DNA of 64,000 nucleotides from an uncultured Opitutales bacterium (GCA_944389315.1 CALXLX010000001.1:62001-126000); one strand, 5' to 3'; shown: positions 1-9,800, counted from the first letter of the stretch. Notes: generated from the letters alone by a model not told the origin. A program made the numbers and translations.

Positions 1-1722
1 GACTTCGTCCCGTATGGACTTGGAGAGCGGCAGAAACGCTTTCGGCAAGAGAGGGTCTATGTTCGGAGTATCCTGCCTGCGCAGTTTCGCCGCCAGCCCT
101 ATGTCCGACTCTATCCTTCTTGTCCATTTTTCAACCGAGCGTAGCTTGTCCGCCATTTTCTCCAGCCTCTCCGCGTCCACAAGGGCGTACTCCTTCGCGT
201 GGGCGTACATTCTAAGCTCCGCGCTGTTGTGGTTTAGCAGCAGCCTAAATTCCGCCCGGCTCGTGAACATCCTGTAGGGTTCCTGCGTGCCTTTGGTCGC
301 CAGGTCGTCGATTAGCGTGCCTATGTAGCTCTCGTGCCTGCCGAGAATAAGGGGCTTTAGCCCTAACACTTTCGCCGCGGCGTTTACCCCCGCAATAAGC
401 CCCTGCCCCGCGGCTTCCTCATAGCCGCTTGTACCGTTTATCTGCCCCGCGCAGAATAGCCCCTCCACAATTTTCGACTCGAGGGAGTTCGATATCTGCG
501 TTGGCGGGGCAAAATCGTATTCCACCGCATAGGCCGGGCGCATCATCTGCGCGTTCTCAAGCCCCGTGACGCTCTTTATTATTTCCAGCTGGACATCGAC
601 GGGCATTGATGTGGAAAGGCCGTTGATATACCACTCGTCGGAGAATCTGCCCTCGGGCTCAAGATAGAGCCTGTGCGTGGGCTTGTCGGCAAACCGCACG
701 ATTTTGTCCTCTATGCTCGGGCAGTAGCGCGGGCCTATGCCGTGTATCATGCCGCCGTACATGGCGCTCTTCTCGAGGTTTGCCCGTATTATTTGCGCGG
801 TCTTCTCCGTCGTGTGCGTCTCGTAGCAGAGAACCTGGTTTTTGCCGAATCCTTCAAAGCCTCCAAAAGAAGCCTCATGCCAAAGGGCCGCGTAGTTTTC
901 CGAGTATCTCTTGCGAAATTCGGCGTCCCCGTCGGAAACGGGGCGCCCGCCCTCTTGTCGAAGCCTCTCGGTCTTGTCTTCTCCGCTTTCGCCATTTGCA
1001 ACGCTTTTCGGTGTGCGGGTGTCGTAAAAGGCGAAAAGTTCCGGGAATTCGTCTCCTCCCTGCGGAGCGCAGCGGGAGAAGTCTATGCTTTTGCCCAGTA
1101 TTCTTGCGGGAGTTCCCGTCTTTAATCTGTCGAGGGCTATTCCCGCCTCAATCAAAGATGCGGACAAGCTTCGCGCGCAGAAATCTCCCATGCGTCCGCC
1201 GTCCGTCTTCGCCGAGCCGACATGCATCAGCCCCTTTAGAAACGTTCCCGTCGTCAGAATCACGGTTTTCGCGTAGAGGCAAACCCCCATATTTGTTTCC
1301 ACGCCTGCAGCTGCGCCGTTTTGGACGATTAGCCTTGTGGCGATGGCCTGAAATACGGACAGATTTTTTGCCCTTTCGAGGACCTCCTTCATCCTGAACT
1401 GGTAGGCCTTCTTGTCGCACTGCGCCCTGGGGCCCTGCACGGCCGGACCTTTGGATGAGTTTAATACTCTAAATTGTATCCCTGTGGCGTCTGCATTCAG
1501 CGCCATTTCTCCGCCGAGAGCGTCTATCTCCCTTACTATGTTTCCCTTCGCGAGCCCTCCTATGGACGGGTTGCAGCTCATCTGGGCTATGGTGTCGAGA
1601 TTCCCCGTAATAAGGAGGGTGTCCATTCCCATGCGCGCCGCGGCGAGGGCCGCTTCGCAGCCCGCGTGTCCCGCGCCGCAAACTATCACGTCGTAAGGGT
1701 TGAATTTATCCGTCCTAAGCAT
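1..1722 (-). CDS. mnmG: tRNA uridine-5-carboxymethylaminomethyl(34) modification enzyme MnmG (partial, N-terminal part)
   Basis: FAD-dependent enzyme that, with MnmE, modifies the wobble uridine of tRNAs in the cytosol. The reading frame starts at ATG 1722-1720 and stays open to the window edge, giving 574 codons; the C-terminal tail is missing. The N-terminus has the dinucleotide-binding signature DVIVCGAGHAGCEAA (about residues 12-26) and the family hallmark CNPSIGGLAKG. Further conserved segments are KTGTPAR and GQINGTSGYEEAAGQG. Odd feature: between FAFYDTR and NQVLCYETHTT (about residues 232-295) there are roughly 55 more residues than in the E. coli protein. The gene reads away from a long gene-free stretch with parS sites, the usual neighbourhood of mnmG/gidA near bacterial origins. 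No clear Shine-Dalgarno sequence precedes the ATG. Confidence 0.95.
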   Translation of the reverse strand, partial: MLRTDKFNPYDVIVCGAGHAGCEAALAAARMGMDTLLITGNLDTIAQMSCNPSIGGLAKGNIVREIDALGGEMALNADATGIQFRVLNSSKGPAVQGPRAQCDKKAYQFRMKEVLERAKNLSVFQAIATRLIVQNGAAAGVETNMGVCLYAKTVILTTGTFLKGLMHVGSAKTDGGRMGDFCARSLSASLIEAGIALDRLKTGTPARILGKSIDFSRCAPQGGDEFPELFAFYDTRTPKSVANGESGEDKTERLRQEGGRPVSDGDAEFRKRYSENYAALWHEASFGGFEGFGKNQVLCYETHTTEKTAQIIRANLEKSAMYGGMIHGIGPRYCPSIEDKIVRFADKPTHRLYLEPEGRFSDEWYINGLSTSMPVDVQLEIIKSVTGLENAQMMRPAYAVEYDFAPPTQISNSLESKIVEGLFCAGQINGTSGYEEAAGQGLIAGVNAAAKVLGLKPLILGRHESYIGTLIDDLATKGTQEPYRMFTSRAEFRLLLNHNSAELRMYAHAKEYALVDAERLEKMADKLRSVEKWTRRIESDIGLAAKLRRQDTPNIDPLLPKAFLPLSKSIRDEV

Positions 1723-3414
1723 AGCGCTTTGTAAAAAATAACAGTATTATGAAATTTCCGCGCTGGATTTTTTCAAGCATATACGAATCTTCCATATTTT
1801 AATCCTTGCGCCTCCCCTCCTTCCCCTTGTGTCTCTATTTCTTGTTCTTTATGGCTCGTCTTAATCCCACGAGCCTCGGCAATTTTTATGATTTCCCCGG
1901 CATAATTTGTCTCTCTATTTCCCCTCCCCTTCCTCATCCCGGGGGCCTGCGGCGGGGGCGGACGTCTCTCTCCCGCCCCATCCGCTCTTGTCCGCGGAAT
2001 CATTTTTTTTCGTTCTCTTTTCCCGGGCTTTACAGATCTTTTTTTGCAAGTTTGCCGCCTCGCTGCCTACGCTTTTTTTTAATACATTGTGATAATTAAG
2101 GCTTTTTTGTAATTCGTTTTATCGCACAGGCTAAGGCTTCTCTTCTTAGTCTAAGCCCTCCTTGCCTTCTTTACTTAGGCCAAGCTTTTCCCATTTTTTT
2201 ATCCGAGAAATCCATATATTTTTTTCGGCGCATTTTCTTCGGGCGGGTAATATATGCTTTGCAATGGGCTTTCGGAGAAGGCCTGGTCCTTTGATAAACG
2301 AGCCGCATTTTGCCTGAAAGAAGGGTGCCTTGCCTATTTATTGAACATGCTGCCCATCCCAGTAATTACTATTTTAAGGATGGTGTGTGGGTTTTTTTAT
2401 GCCGCTTTTCTATTTATTTATCATGTTGTTAGGCGTCTTTTGCCCTTTTTTATGCGGGGGGCGGGAGCCTCCCTCGCAGACCCCCTTTAAATAAAAAATT
2501 GTTGCTTTGCTCCCTCATTGCATCCACCCGAAAAAAACCAGCCAGCCTCTTTCCAAGGCACCCTTCCCTCCTCATATTTTTCCTAAAGACGGCAAATATT
2601 TTGCCCTTTCTTTTTCGGAGGAATATGTGGCTTTTGCTGATATTTTTTTGAGTTTCTTTCTGGGCTATATTTTTTTATCTAACTTTTCTCCTTTGACTTT
2701 TATTTAAGATTTTTTACTTATTTCGTTCCTTTTCCCGTGTAGTCTTGGCCTTTCTTTAGCGTTTATCTATTCTCTCAGAGTTGCCCTCTCGGGCATTTTT
2801 TAATATAAAGGGGCTGCGATATTCTCCCTCTTATAGTTGTTCCTGTTTAAGAACTCTGCAGCTTCCCGCCTTCATATATACCCTTGGTTTGTATTATGCT
2901 AAGCCTTCTTTGTCTAAAGGGGGCCTTCTTCTAACGCGAACCCCCAGCCCTTCTTATTCTCTCGGTTCTTTTTCCCTCCTTTCTCTTTATTCTTTCCGTA
3001 TACGGCTCGTTTCTGCTTTCTTCCCCTCTTTCTTCTTCATTTTTTTGAAGAGCTCTTTGTGTATTGTCTTTCTCTTGTTTTGAGGGGCTTTTCTTATAAT
3101 CATTTTTTTTCTCTATCAAAACTGCTCCCTTCTCTCTTTGGGGTTTTTTTTGAGATGCGAGTTTCTCCTTCGCTCCATGCCTCCCATTGCTTTTGCGGGT
3201 GAAAATTTTTTGGTTATCTTTCCTTTGCCGCTTTTTCCTTTTTTTATCCCCTTAAAAAACCGCGTTTTTCAAGAATTGCCTCTAAAACGGCCAAAAATGC
3301 CCCTAAAATCGATTTTGCCCCCTTTTTGATATCCTACTATTCGTTTTTGGCGTCGTTTTTGCAAAAAAAGATGTGCTTTTCTTCTCTCCTATTCTTTTTG
3401 GACTTTTTTTCTTT

Positions 3415-3430
3415 TGTTCCACGTGGAACA
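3415..3430. other. parS-like ParB-binding palindrome 1
   Basis: Perfect 16-bp palindrome TGTTCCACGTGGAACA. It matches the chromosomal parS consensus (TGTTNCACGTGNAACA), to which ParB binds and from which it spreads for chromosome segregation and SMC loading. First of four identical copies. Confidence 0.88.
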
Positions 3431-3590
3431 TTTTTTTCTCCAATCTTTCTGCCGTCTCTCGACGGGGGCGTTTGTCTTTTTTTTGGAATGTCTAAAATTT
3501 CTTTCCTCTCGAAAAAGATTTCTTCGCCTGGGATTTTTTATCTGTCTCTGGCGGGCCTGCCCGGTTGCTCTCTTCTGTCTCCTGCCGTTT

Positions 3591-3606
3591 TGTTCCACGT
3601 GGAACA
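3591..3606. other. parS-like ParB-binding palindrome 2
   Basis: Second identical copy of TGTTCCACGTGGAACA, starting 176 bp after the first. It lies in the same gene-free pyrimidine-rich DNA. Confidence 0.88.
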
Positions 3607-3740
3607 TTTTTTCTGAGGGTCTCCGGCGGTCTTTTTTTGTCTGAAAATTTTTAGGCGGGCTGCTCTTGGAAAATCTCGCGTTTTTTGCCGCGGAAGTCTT
3701 TTGCGTGCGCCGTCCGATCCCCTGGGCCATCTTTTGCTTT

Positions 3741-3756
3741 TGTTCCACGTGGAACA
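3741..3756. other. parS-like ParB-binding palindrome 3
   Basis: Third identical copy of TGTTCCACGTGGAACA, starting 150 bp after copy 2 and 38 bp before copy 4. Confidence 0.88.
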
Positions 3757-3778
3757 TTCTGGGGCTTTCCCGGGGCCT

Positions 3779-3794
3779 TGTTCCACGTGGAACA
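3779..3794. other. parS-like ParB-binding palindrome 4
   Basis: Fourth identical copy of TGTTCCACGTGGAACA, starting 38 bp after copy 3. The close pair formed by copies 3 and 4 could be a strong ParB nucleation point. No parA or parB lies in this window; beyond mnmG to the left is the expected place. Confidence 0.88.
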
Positions 3795-4151
3795 AAAGCC
3801 CTTCCTTTTGGCGCGTTTTCCTGGCGGGAGTTGGTTCTTTTCCTTCTGTTTTTTGTGTATCCCCGTTTTTGAGGGGTTTTTATCGCGCTCTAAATTTGTT
3901 TTCTTGAATGTTCCCCTGTTCAGAATCTGCCGTTTTGGCCTCTTAGATGTTGGGACTTGCGGCATACAAGCTGTTTTAAATGGGGAGGTGGTTTTTCGCC
4001 GCATGCCCTTCCGGGTATGTTTTGCTTTTTCCCTTCGACGGGTGCATCTTCCCCCTTAGAGGGGGTATGTTGTTTTTTTGCGGAATATCTTGCTCAAAAA
4101 AGCCGCTCCACCGCAAGGAAACGGCCTTTTGGGCTTGTTTTTTTTGACGGG

Positions 4152-4661
4152 TTATTCCTGCCTTATGCTCGTTTTTTTCAAGAGTTCAGGCATCTGCTTT
4201 TCTATCCGTTTTCTCTCTTCCTTCAGCGCGACTACCTGTTCGGAGTTTTCGGCATATCCGACCTTTTTCAACTCCTCAATGGTATTTGGTATTTTTTCAT
4301 ATTCATCGATTAATTTACGTGCTTTAAGCGCCTCTTCTCGCTTTTCATAGATGTACTCCGTGGGCTTGCCTTCGTCCAGGAAAAGAGCGACAATTTCCGA
4401 TCCGCCCCATATGTCGTGTCCTATCAAAGCCTCAAAATCCTTCTTGGCCCATGCGCCAAATCCGTTCTGCATGGAGAGCTTCCCTCTTATTATATCCTTG
4501 TCTATCTCGTACGAATCTATCCTTGAGTCGTACTTTGCTATATCCGATAGCTTTTTTTCGAGCAAATCTATCTTCTTGGCTTCGTCATATTTCTTAAAGC
4601 CGTAAAAACCTCCCGCCAAAATGGCGATGATGACAACTATAGATGCTATTATTTCTTTCAT
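4152..4661 (-). CDS. Hypothetical single-pass membrane protein with charged helical domain
   Basis: Unrecognised protein of 169 residues, reading toward the parS cluster. I chose ATG 4661-4659 because the product then begins with a membrane segment (MKEIIASIVVIIAILAGGFY). An upstream in-frame start would add about 29 poor-quality residues. After the segment come charged stretches rich in K, E, D and I/L that look helical, partly coiled-coil-like (about 25-60 and 115-165), around a short GFGAWAKKDFEALIGHDIWGG section. The anchor type suggests an N-terminal inner-membrane anchor. It is the only credible gene between mnmG and the GH43 gene. No function can be assigned; a role at the nearby parS region is speculation. 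Confidence 0.7.
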   Translation of the reverse strand: MKEIIASIVVIIAILAGGFYGFKKYDEAKKIDLLEKKLSDIAKYDSRIDSYEIDKDIIRGKLSMQNGFGAWAKKDFEALIGHDIWGGSEIVALFLDEGKPTEYIYEKREEALKARKLIDEYEKIPNTIEELKKVGYAENSEQVVALKEERKRIEKQMPELLKKTSIRQE

Positions 4662-5202
4662 GTCTGTGAATTGTTTTGAGAACTGTTTCACGCCGAAACA
4701 TTCGGCATATGGCGGGATTCTTGTATATTTGACGATTTGTTGCAACATCTTTTATCGCGGAAATATTGCAAAATTCTTAGGCCTTTCTTGCTCTTTTCCT
4801 CTCGCTCTTGGAGGGATTTCTTCCCCGGAATAAAGTTTCTTTCAATACTTTTCTTTTGGTGGGGTAGGGGGCGGTAGATTTCTTTTTTATGTTTTTTGTC
4901 TGCAGAGATCTTCTTTGCCCGTTTATATGGAGGCTTGCGGTACGCCCTTTTTGTATTTTTCCCTTCACTGTTGCGGGAATAGCCCCCCCTCGCGAGATCT
5001 TTTATTGCCGAAAACTCAAACATCTATTTCTCTTTATCTTTGCAGAAAGACGAATCTGCCAACAGTACCTTTAGCTCTATGCAGAAATACCCATTCTCAT
5101 ATAATAAACTCTCCCCATAGGAAAATATCCTAAAAAGGGATCTTTTTGAAGAAGACTCCCGCCCCTAAGGAAATATCAAACAATATTGATGTTTTTCTAT
5201 GG

Positions 5203-5227
5203 GATAAGAATAAATTTTATTCTTATC
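5203..5227. repeat. Perfect 12-bp inverted repeat, 1-nt centre
   Basis: The arms GATAAGAATAAA and TTTATTCTTATC are exact reverse complements around a single T. This is the most regular palindrome in the window. It could be a protein-binding site, a cruciform-forming element or part of an unwinding region. A terminator is unlikely, as no gene ends nearby. Confidence 0.8.
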
Positions 5228-5353
5228 TGCTTTTTTGGAAGCATTTATCCTGTTCGAGGCAAAAGTATTTTTTTATCATACCTGCTTATTATAAATATGA
5301 GATAAAAGTCATCTTGCATGTCTGCAATAAAGGAGAAGGCACGCTTACTGTAA

Positions 5354-5379
5354 TATAGAAATATTGCTATATTTATATA
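5354..5379. repeat. AT-rich inverted repeat, 11-bp arms with one mismatch
   Basis: Inner arms AAATAT/ATATTT flank TGCT. Outer TATA/TATA extends the symmetry to 11 positions with a single G/A mismatch. It sits 127 bp beyond the perfect palindrome at 5203. Confidence 0.6.
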
Positions 5380-5710
5380 TGTTTTCTGCCGTATGTTCAC
5401 TTTGCCCTTTGGGTGGTTCGGAGTTTGCGGGGTGGGACATTCTTCTTTACGAAAATATGTATTTATGAATTTGAATTTTCTTAATGGAAGAAATGGCTCT
5501 TGTCTATTTTTCAACGATAGTTTTAGGCATGCAAGCATGTAATATGTAATGTCTTGCAAAAAAGGGCTGCGCGCTGCGCGAAAGGTCCATAGACAAGGTG
5601 TTTTCTTTGAAGTTGTCTATGAATAGTCGGCAAGCAGAGCGGAATTTCCTCCAAAAGGGTGGGGGCTTTTGCTTCTTGACTTCGGCGTATCTTAGAAGAT
5701 AAAGATTTGC

Positions 5711-6733
5711 ATGAAATCTATTCTTTTATCTTTTGCGGCATTGGGATTATTATGCTCTGCGGTTTTTGCAAATCCCAAGCCGATGACGGAATTTAAGCCG
5801 GGCGCCATATGGCTGGACACCCAGGGCAAGCCCATCAATGCCCACGGCGGCGGCGTGATCTTTGCCGACGGGTATTTCTATTGGTACGGAGAGCATAAAA
5901 TCTGGGGTAAATCCGAAGCGCAGAAGGCAGACGGCGGCATACATGCCTACCGCTCCAAAGACCTTATGAATTGGGAGGATTTGGGCGTGGTTCTGTCCGT
6001 GGATTACGATAATCCCGACAGCGATATCACTTATGGCTGCATACTGGAGCGCCCCAAGGTTGTCTATTGCGCCAAAACAAAAAAATACATGGCGTATTTT
6101 AAGCTCTATGAGAAGGGCAAAGGCTATGATACCGCCTATTTGGGGGTTGCCCAGGCGGATTCTCCCGCGGGGCCTTTCAAATATTCCCACAGAGTATTGT
6201 GCGCGGCGGCCGAGAAGGGTTCGGGGGACTTTTTCCTGTTCATAGACGAAAATTCCGACCTGTGGCATCTTGCAGTACGCAAGCCAGACAAGGCATTCTG
6301 CATTACGAAATTCGACGACGAATATAAATATCCCATAGATGCCTCCGTGAAAGTTTTGGAAGGCGTGCCGCTTAAGACGGAGGCTCCCGCGGGCTTCTTT
6401 AAAGACGGCAAGTTTTTTCTGCTCGGTTCCGGCTCTTCCGGCTGGGCGCCAAATTCCGCCCGCTTGCTGCGGGCCGATTCCGTCTCCGGGCCTTTCGAAT
6501 TCTTGGGAAATCCGACTTCGGGAGAAAACCCCATCAACAAGCTCGGCCCCGAAAAGACCTTTGGCGGGCAGAGTTCCTTCGTAATAAAACATCCGACAAA
6601 GGATTTGTATATTGCCATGTTTGACATGTGGGTGCCGGAACATCCCGTAGAGGGAAAGTACATATGGCTTCCCATCACGTTTGAAAACGGCGTGCCCAAG
6701 ATAGTCTGGCAAAACTCCTGGAAGATAGAATAG
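5711..6733 (+). CDS. Secreted glycoside hydrolase, GH43 (exo-beta-1,3-galactanase-like)
   Basis: Predicted five-bladed beta-propeller hydrolase of 340 residues with a cleavable signal peptide (about residues 1-20, ending VFAN). The opening PGAIWLDTQGKPINAHGGG and FYWYGEHK are typical of the GH43 branch holding exo-beta-1,3-galactanases (subfamily 24-like). By motif context E113 (ERPKV) is the candidate catalytic acid. E224 (EAPAGFF) and Q287 (GGQSSF) occupy the positions described in that branch, where a Gln replaces the usual catalytic Asp base. The likely substrate is a galactan or arabinogalactan side chain, cleaved in the periplasm or outside the cell. The gene stands alone and is followed by a strong terminator. 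The family call is firm; the exact substrate is inferred. Confidence 0.82.
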   Translation: MKSILLSFAALGLLCSAVFANPKPMTEFKPGAIWLDTQGKPINAHGGGVIFADGYFYWYGEHKIWGKSEAQKADGGIHAYRSKDLMNWEDLGVVLSVDYDNPDSDITYGCILERPKVVYCAKTKKYMAYFKLYEKGKGYDTAYLGVAQADSPAGPFKYSHRVLCAAAEKGSGDFFLFIDENSDLWHLAVRKPDKAFCITKFDDEYKYPIDASVKVLEGVPLKTEAPAGFFKDGKFFLLGSGSSGWAPNSARLLRADSVSGPFEFLGNPTSGENPINKLGPEKTFGGQSSFVIKHPTKDLYIAMFDMWVPEHPVEGKYIWLPITFENGVPKIVWQNSWKIE

Positions 6734-6747
6734 TCTGCGGAGGCATG

Positions 6748-6778
6748 GCGGCGGGAAATTTCCCCGCCGCGCTTTTTT
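6748..6778 (+). terminator. Intrinsic terminator after the GH43 gene
   Basis: GC stem GCGGCGGG/CCCGCCGC (6748-6755 and 6763-6770) with loop AAATTTC, followed by a six-T run. Confidence 0.85.
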
Positions 6779-6881
6779 GAAAAGGAGCGTCATCTCTCGG
6801 GAGACTCTTTTCCCTTCCATGTTGCCGGCCGCCCATTGGCAGCGCTTTCTCTTTTTTTACCGCTTTTGCCAAGCGGCCTGT

Positions 6882-9800
6882 TTATTTTCCGCTCGAAACT
6901 TCCACGGCAAAACGCCCCCTGATGGAGACCAAGAGCACGCTTATCTTATCGGGGGGCAATCCCAGTAGAGCTGCGGCCCCCTCTGCGTACAGCCTTGCCT
7001 GGGTGGCGTGCCTGGATAGAAAATCCTCCCGGGAAACGCGCTGGGAGTCTGTCTTAAACTCCAATATCCGGGCAGATTGCGCCGCTCCGGAGGAGTCCCT
7101 GGAAATTTCCAGCCTGTCGAAAACTCCGCTGACCATGCCGCGCGCAGTGGCCGCGAGAAATGGTTCTTCGGTCCTGACTTCTACATTCTCTTTCCCGAGA
7201 AATAATCCGAACATGTTTTCGTCGGAGAAAAATTCCTCGAGCATTTTTAGAACCCGCCGCTTTGTTTCGTCGGAGGGGGCGCCTTCCGATATGGCGTCTG
7301 CGCATTTTGACAGGGCTCCTGCCGGGGAGGTTTCCCGACCGCAATATGATAGGGCCTTGTGGGCAAGAGCGCCCTCTTCTGCCGCAAGCGAATCTTTTGC
7401 GGGATTGTCCCCGCCGGGCGCGTCCGCCCCTCCAGAGGGGCGCAACTGCGGGGCGAGGCGGATTTCTTCGAGGCGGCTTGCGTATTTTGCCGCCGCGGCG
7501 CAAAGCTCTATTTCCGGTTCGTCGGAGATGCTCGGGGCTTTCTCCTTTGCCTTTCGTGCTTCGGGCGGGGATAGCTTCTTAAACCATTCTTTGTCCGAGC
7601 CGTTGTCGTAGTAAATATATTCATTCTCGGCCGTCGCGGTTTTCGGCCTGGAGGAGAAATATTCAAATGCAAGCTTTGAGAAGTCCGAATCTATGCCTTC
7701 GGGAGGGGGGGCTTTGCCTTCTTTTTTCTCGTCGCCCTTCGGACTGTCCTTCTTGGCCCTGATGAAATATAGCGCCCGCTTGGCTCTTGTGGAGGCGACA
7801 TAGAACTTGCAGAGGGAGTCGAAGTCAGCACGTATTGCCTCGGCCTGCCTCGCCTCGTATATCTGTTTTGAAAATTGCGTTATCCCTCCGGAAAGATTTA
7901 TTACGGCCCTCTTGTTTCCGCTTCCTATAACGCCGAAGCCGTATTCCATGCGGTTCTTGCCGAGGTCGGGCAGAAAGACAACGTCGAAGTCCAGCCCCTT
8001 GGACTTGTGTATGGTCATTATCTGAACCGTTCCCGGCGCGGACGTCTCCCTGACGGTAGACGAGTCTAGATATCCGACAAACTCCTCGGGATCCCTCCCG
8101 CCGGCCCTGTCGAAGGCCCTGGCCAGCTTGCATATCTGCCCGAGCCTCTCCGCCGTAAAGGCGTCCGAGGCAAAATTCCTCGAGCGGAGAAATTCCGAGG
8201 CTGCTTCCGCCACGGCGGCGTATCCGTAATTTTGGGAGATTCTCCTTAGCTCGTCTATGCGCCCAAAATCCTTTCCGACGAAATCTATGAGCGGCGTCAT
8301 GGAAAGCAGCCCGCGGGCTGCGCTGTCTTCGGGGTGGGCCAGCAATTCCGCCAGGGCCCTGACTGCGCAGCCGGTGGGGTTGTCGGATACTACGTTTTTG
8401 TCGAACTCGCCCGACACGGGGGGAAAATCCGCATTTCCTTCGGAAAGCGCAGTTTCGCGCAGAGTCTCGGCGATAATCTTCGCGTCTTTGTTGTCCTGCG
8501 TAAGTATTGCGCAGCTAAGCTTTCTATCCCGGAGTTTCATCTCGGAGAGAAGCCTGTAAATGCATTTTGCGCTGTCTATGGCGGGATCGTCTCCGGTTAA
8601 GTCGACGAACGCCGAGCATCCGGCCGTTTCCGCCCTGCCGGCGGCGGATTTTCCCGGAATGTCGAACTTTGAAATGTGATTCTGCCAGAACCCGAACCAC
8701 TTGTCCGCCGCGCTATCCGCATAGTGACCGCGTATGAGCGCCTCGTCTCCGAATAGGCCGTTTACCGTGGATATCACGCAGGGCACAGACCTGTAGGAGA
8801 CGTTCATTGGCTTTGCCGCCTCTATGTTTGGCGCGTACCTGCAGAATATCTCTTCAAATAGATCCGGATCCCCCCCGCGCCAGCTGTATATGGACTGCTT
8901 TACGTCCCCGACATAATAGAAGGTCCTGCCGCCGCCACCCTCCTGAAGCACCTCTCCTATCAAATTCTCAAAAACCTTCCACTGCGCGCGCGAGGTGTCC
9001 TGAAATTCGTCGAAGAGCCAGTGGTCGGTCTTTGCGTCCAGCCTGTATTCAACAATGTCGGCAGCCAGCCTGTTCTGCGGCGCCGTCAATAAAACGGGCA
9101 TGTCGGAAAAAGACATTCTGCCGCGCGCCAGGCTGGTTCTGGCGTAGGCCTCCCGCCAGGCCTTCAAAATCTTGGCTATCGCCCCCGCGGAATTGCATAA
9201 AAGCCTCAACTCGCCGCCCAGAAGATTGTCTATTATCCGCTCAAGCAAAGCCGACGCCTTTGCCGATAGCCCATAGGTCTTTCCCCTCAATTCGTATTCC
9301 GCGCCGCCCAGACAGCCTCCGCTATTGCGCCAGAATTCCGCCAGCTGGGGAATTATTTTTGTCTTGCTCGGGCTCGCCGTCCCCGGACGGGCATCCTCAA
9401 AGTATTTTACAATCTGCCGGATGTTCTTGTCGTCAAGGAGCCTCAATTCGTCGAGGTCGGCAAGGTAGGCCTCGGAGTCGAAGTCGCCTATCTCGTCTTC
9501 GAACGCAGACTCGTTGCCCCAGAGGGTCTCGTCGGGATATTTCAACCAAGTCTCCAGCAAGTCATCAACGAACCCGACGAGGCTCTTAAAGACGGTCTTC
9601 TCCTCCTTGCCGAAAGACGCCTTCTTCACCGTCTCGGAAAATTCGCGCAGAAGAGAGTCGTCCTTGGACAGCGTGTCGAAAACTGCCTCCATGGCTTTTT
9701 TCAGCGCGGCGTTTTCCGCAAAGTCGTCCAAAATCTCAACACGCCCAAACAGCCCCAGCTCGGGCGCAAAAGATTTTACCAGGGACGCGCAAAAGGAGTC

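Larger units (their letters stand above)
1723..4151. other. 2.4-kb gene-free, pyrimidine-rich region with parS cluster
   Basis: No reading frame here resembles a real protein; those present are short and translate T/C runs. The + strand is visibly dominated by T and C, especially 1790-3420, with G scarce. Four perfect parS-like palindromes lie at 3415-3794 and are listed separately. I searched by eye for DnaA boxes (TTATCCACA and one-mismatch forms) and found no convincing match. The location beside mnmG suggests origin/centromere DNA. Confidence 0.6.
4662..5710. other. 1-kb AT-rich intergenic region with several inverted repeats
   Basis: No credible gene. From about 5090 to 5540 the DNA is AT-rich and carries at least four inverted repeats (5118-5132, 5203-5227, 5354-5379, 5528-5539), the strongest listed separately. 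Promoters of the flanking genes must lie at the ends, but no clear -35/-10 pair was picked out. Confidence 0.6.

Noticed and set aside
2254..3616. Hydrophobic short frames that look like membrane proteins
   Set aside because: T-rich DNA always translates to Phe/Leu/Ser-rich peptides. No start context, codon bias or conserved motif supports them.
3389..4004. Several short frames with repeated FHVEQ or CSTWN words
   Set aside because: The words are just translations of the four parS palindromes in different frames. The frames have improbable Arg/Lys/Pro composition and overlap on both strands.
4684..4700. Fifth, degenerate parS-like site TGTTTC-ACGCC-GAAACA
   Set aside because: The arms match the Bacillus-type parS, but the centre is 5 nt (ACGCC) instead of 4 (ACGT), so symmetry is wrong for ParB. 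Possibly a relic; not counted.
5750..6820. 356-codon minus-strand frame opposite the GH43 gene
   Set aside because: Antisense shadow of a gene with a signal peptide and clear family motifs.
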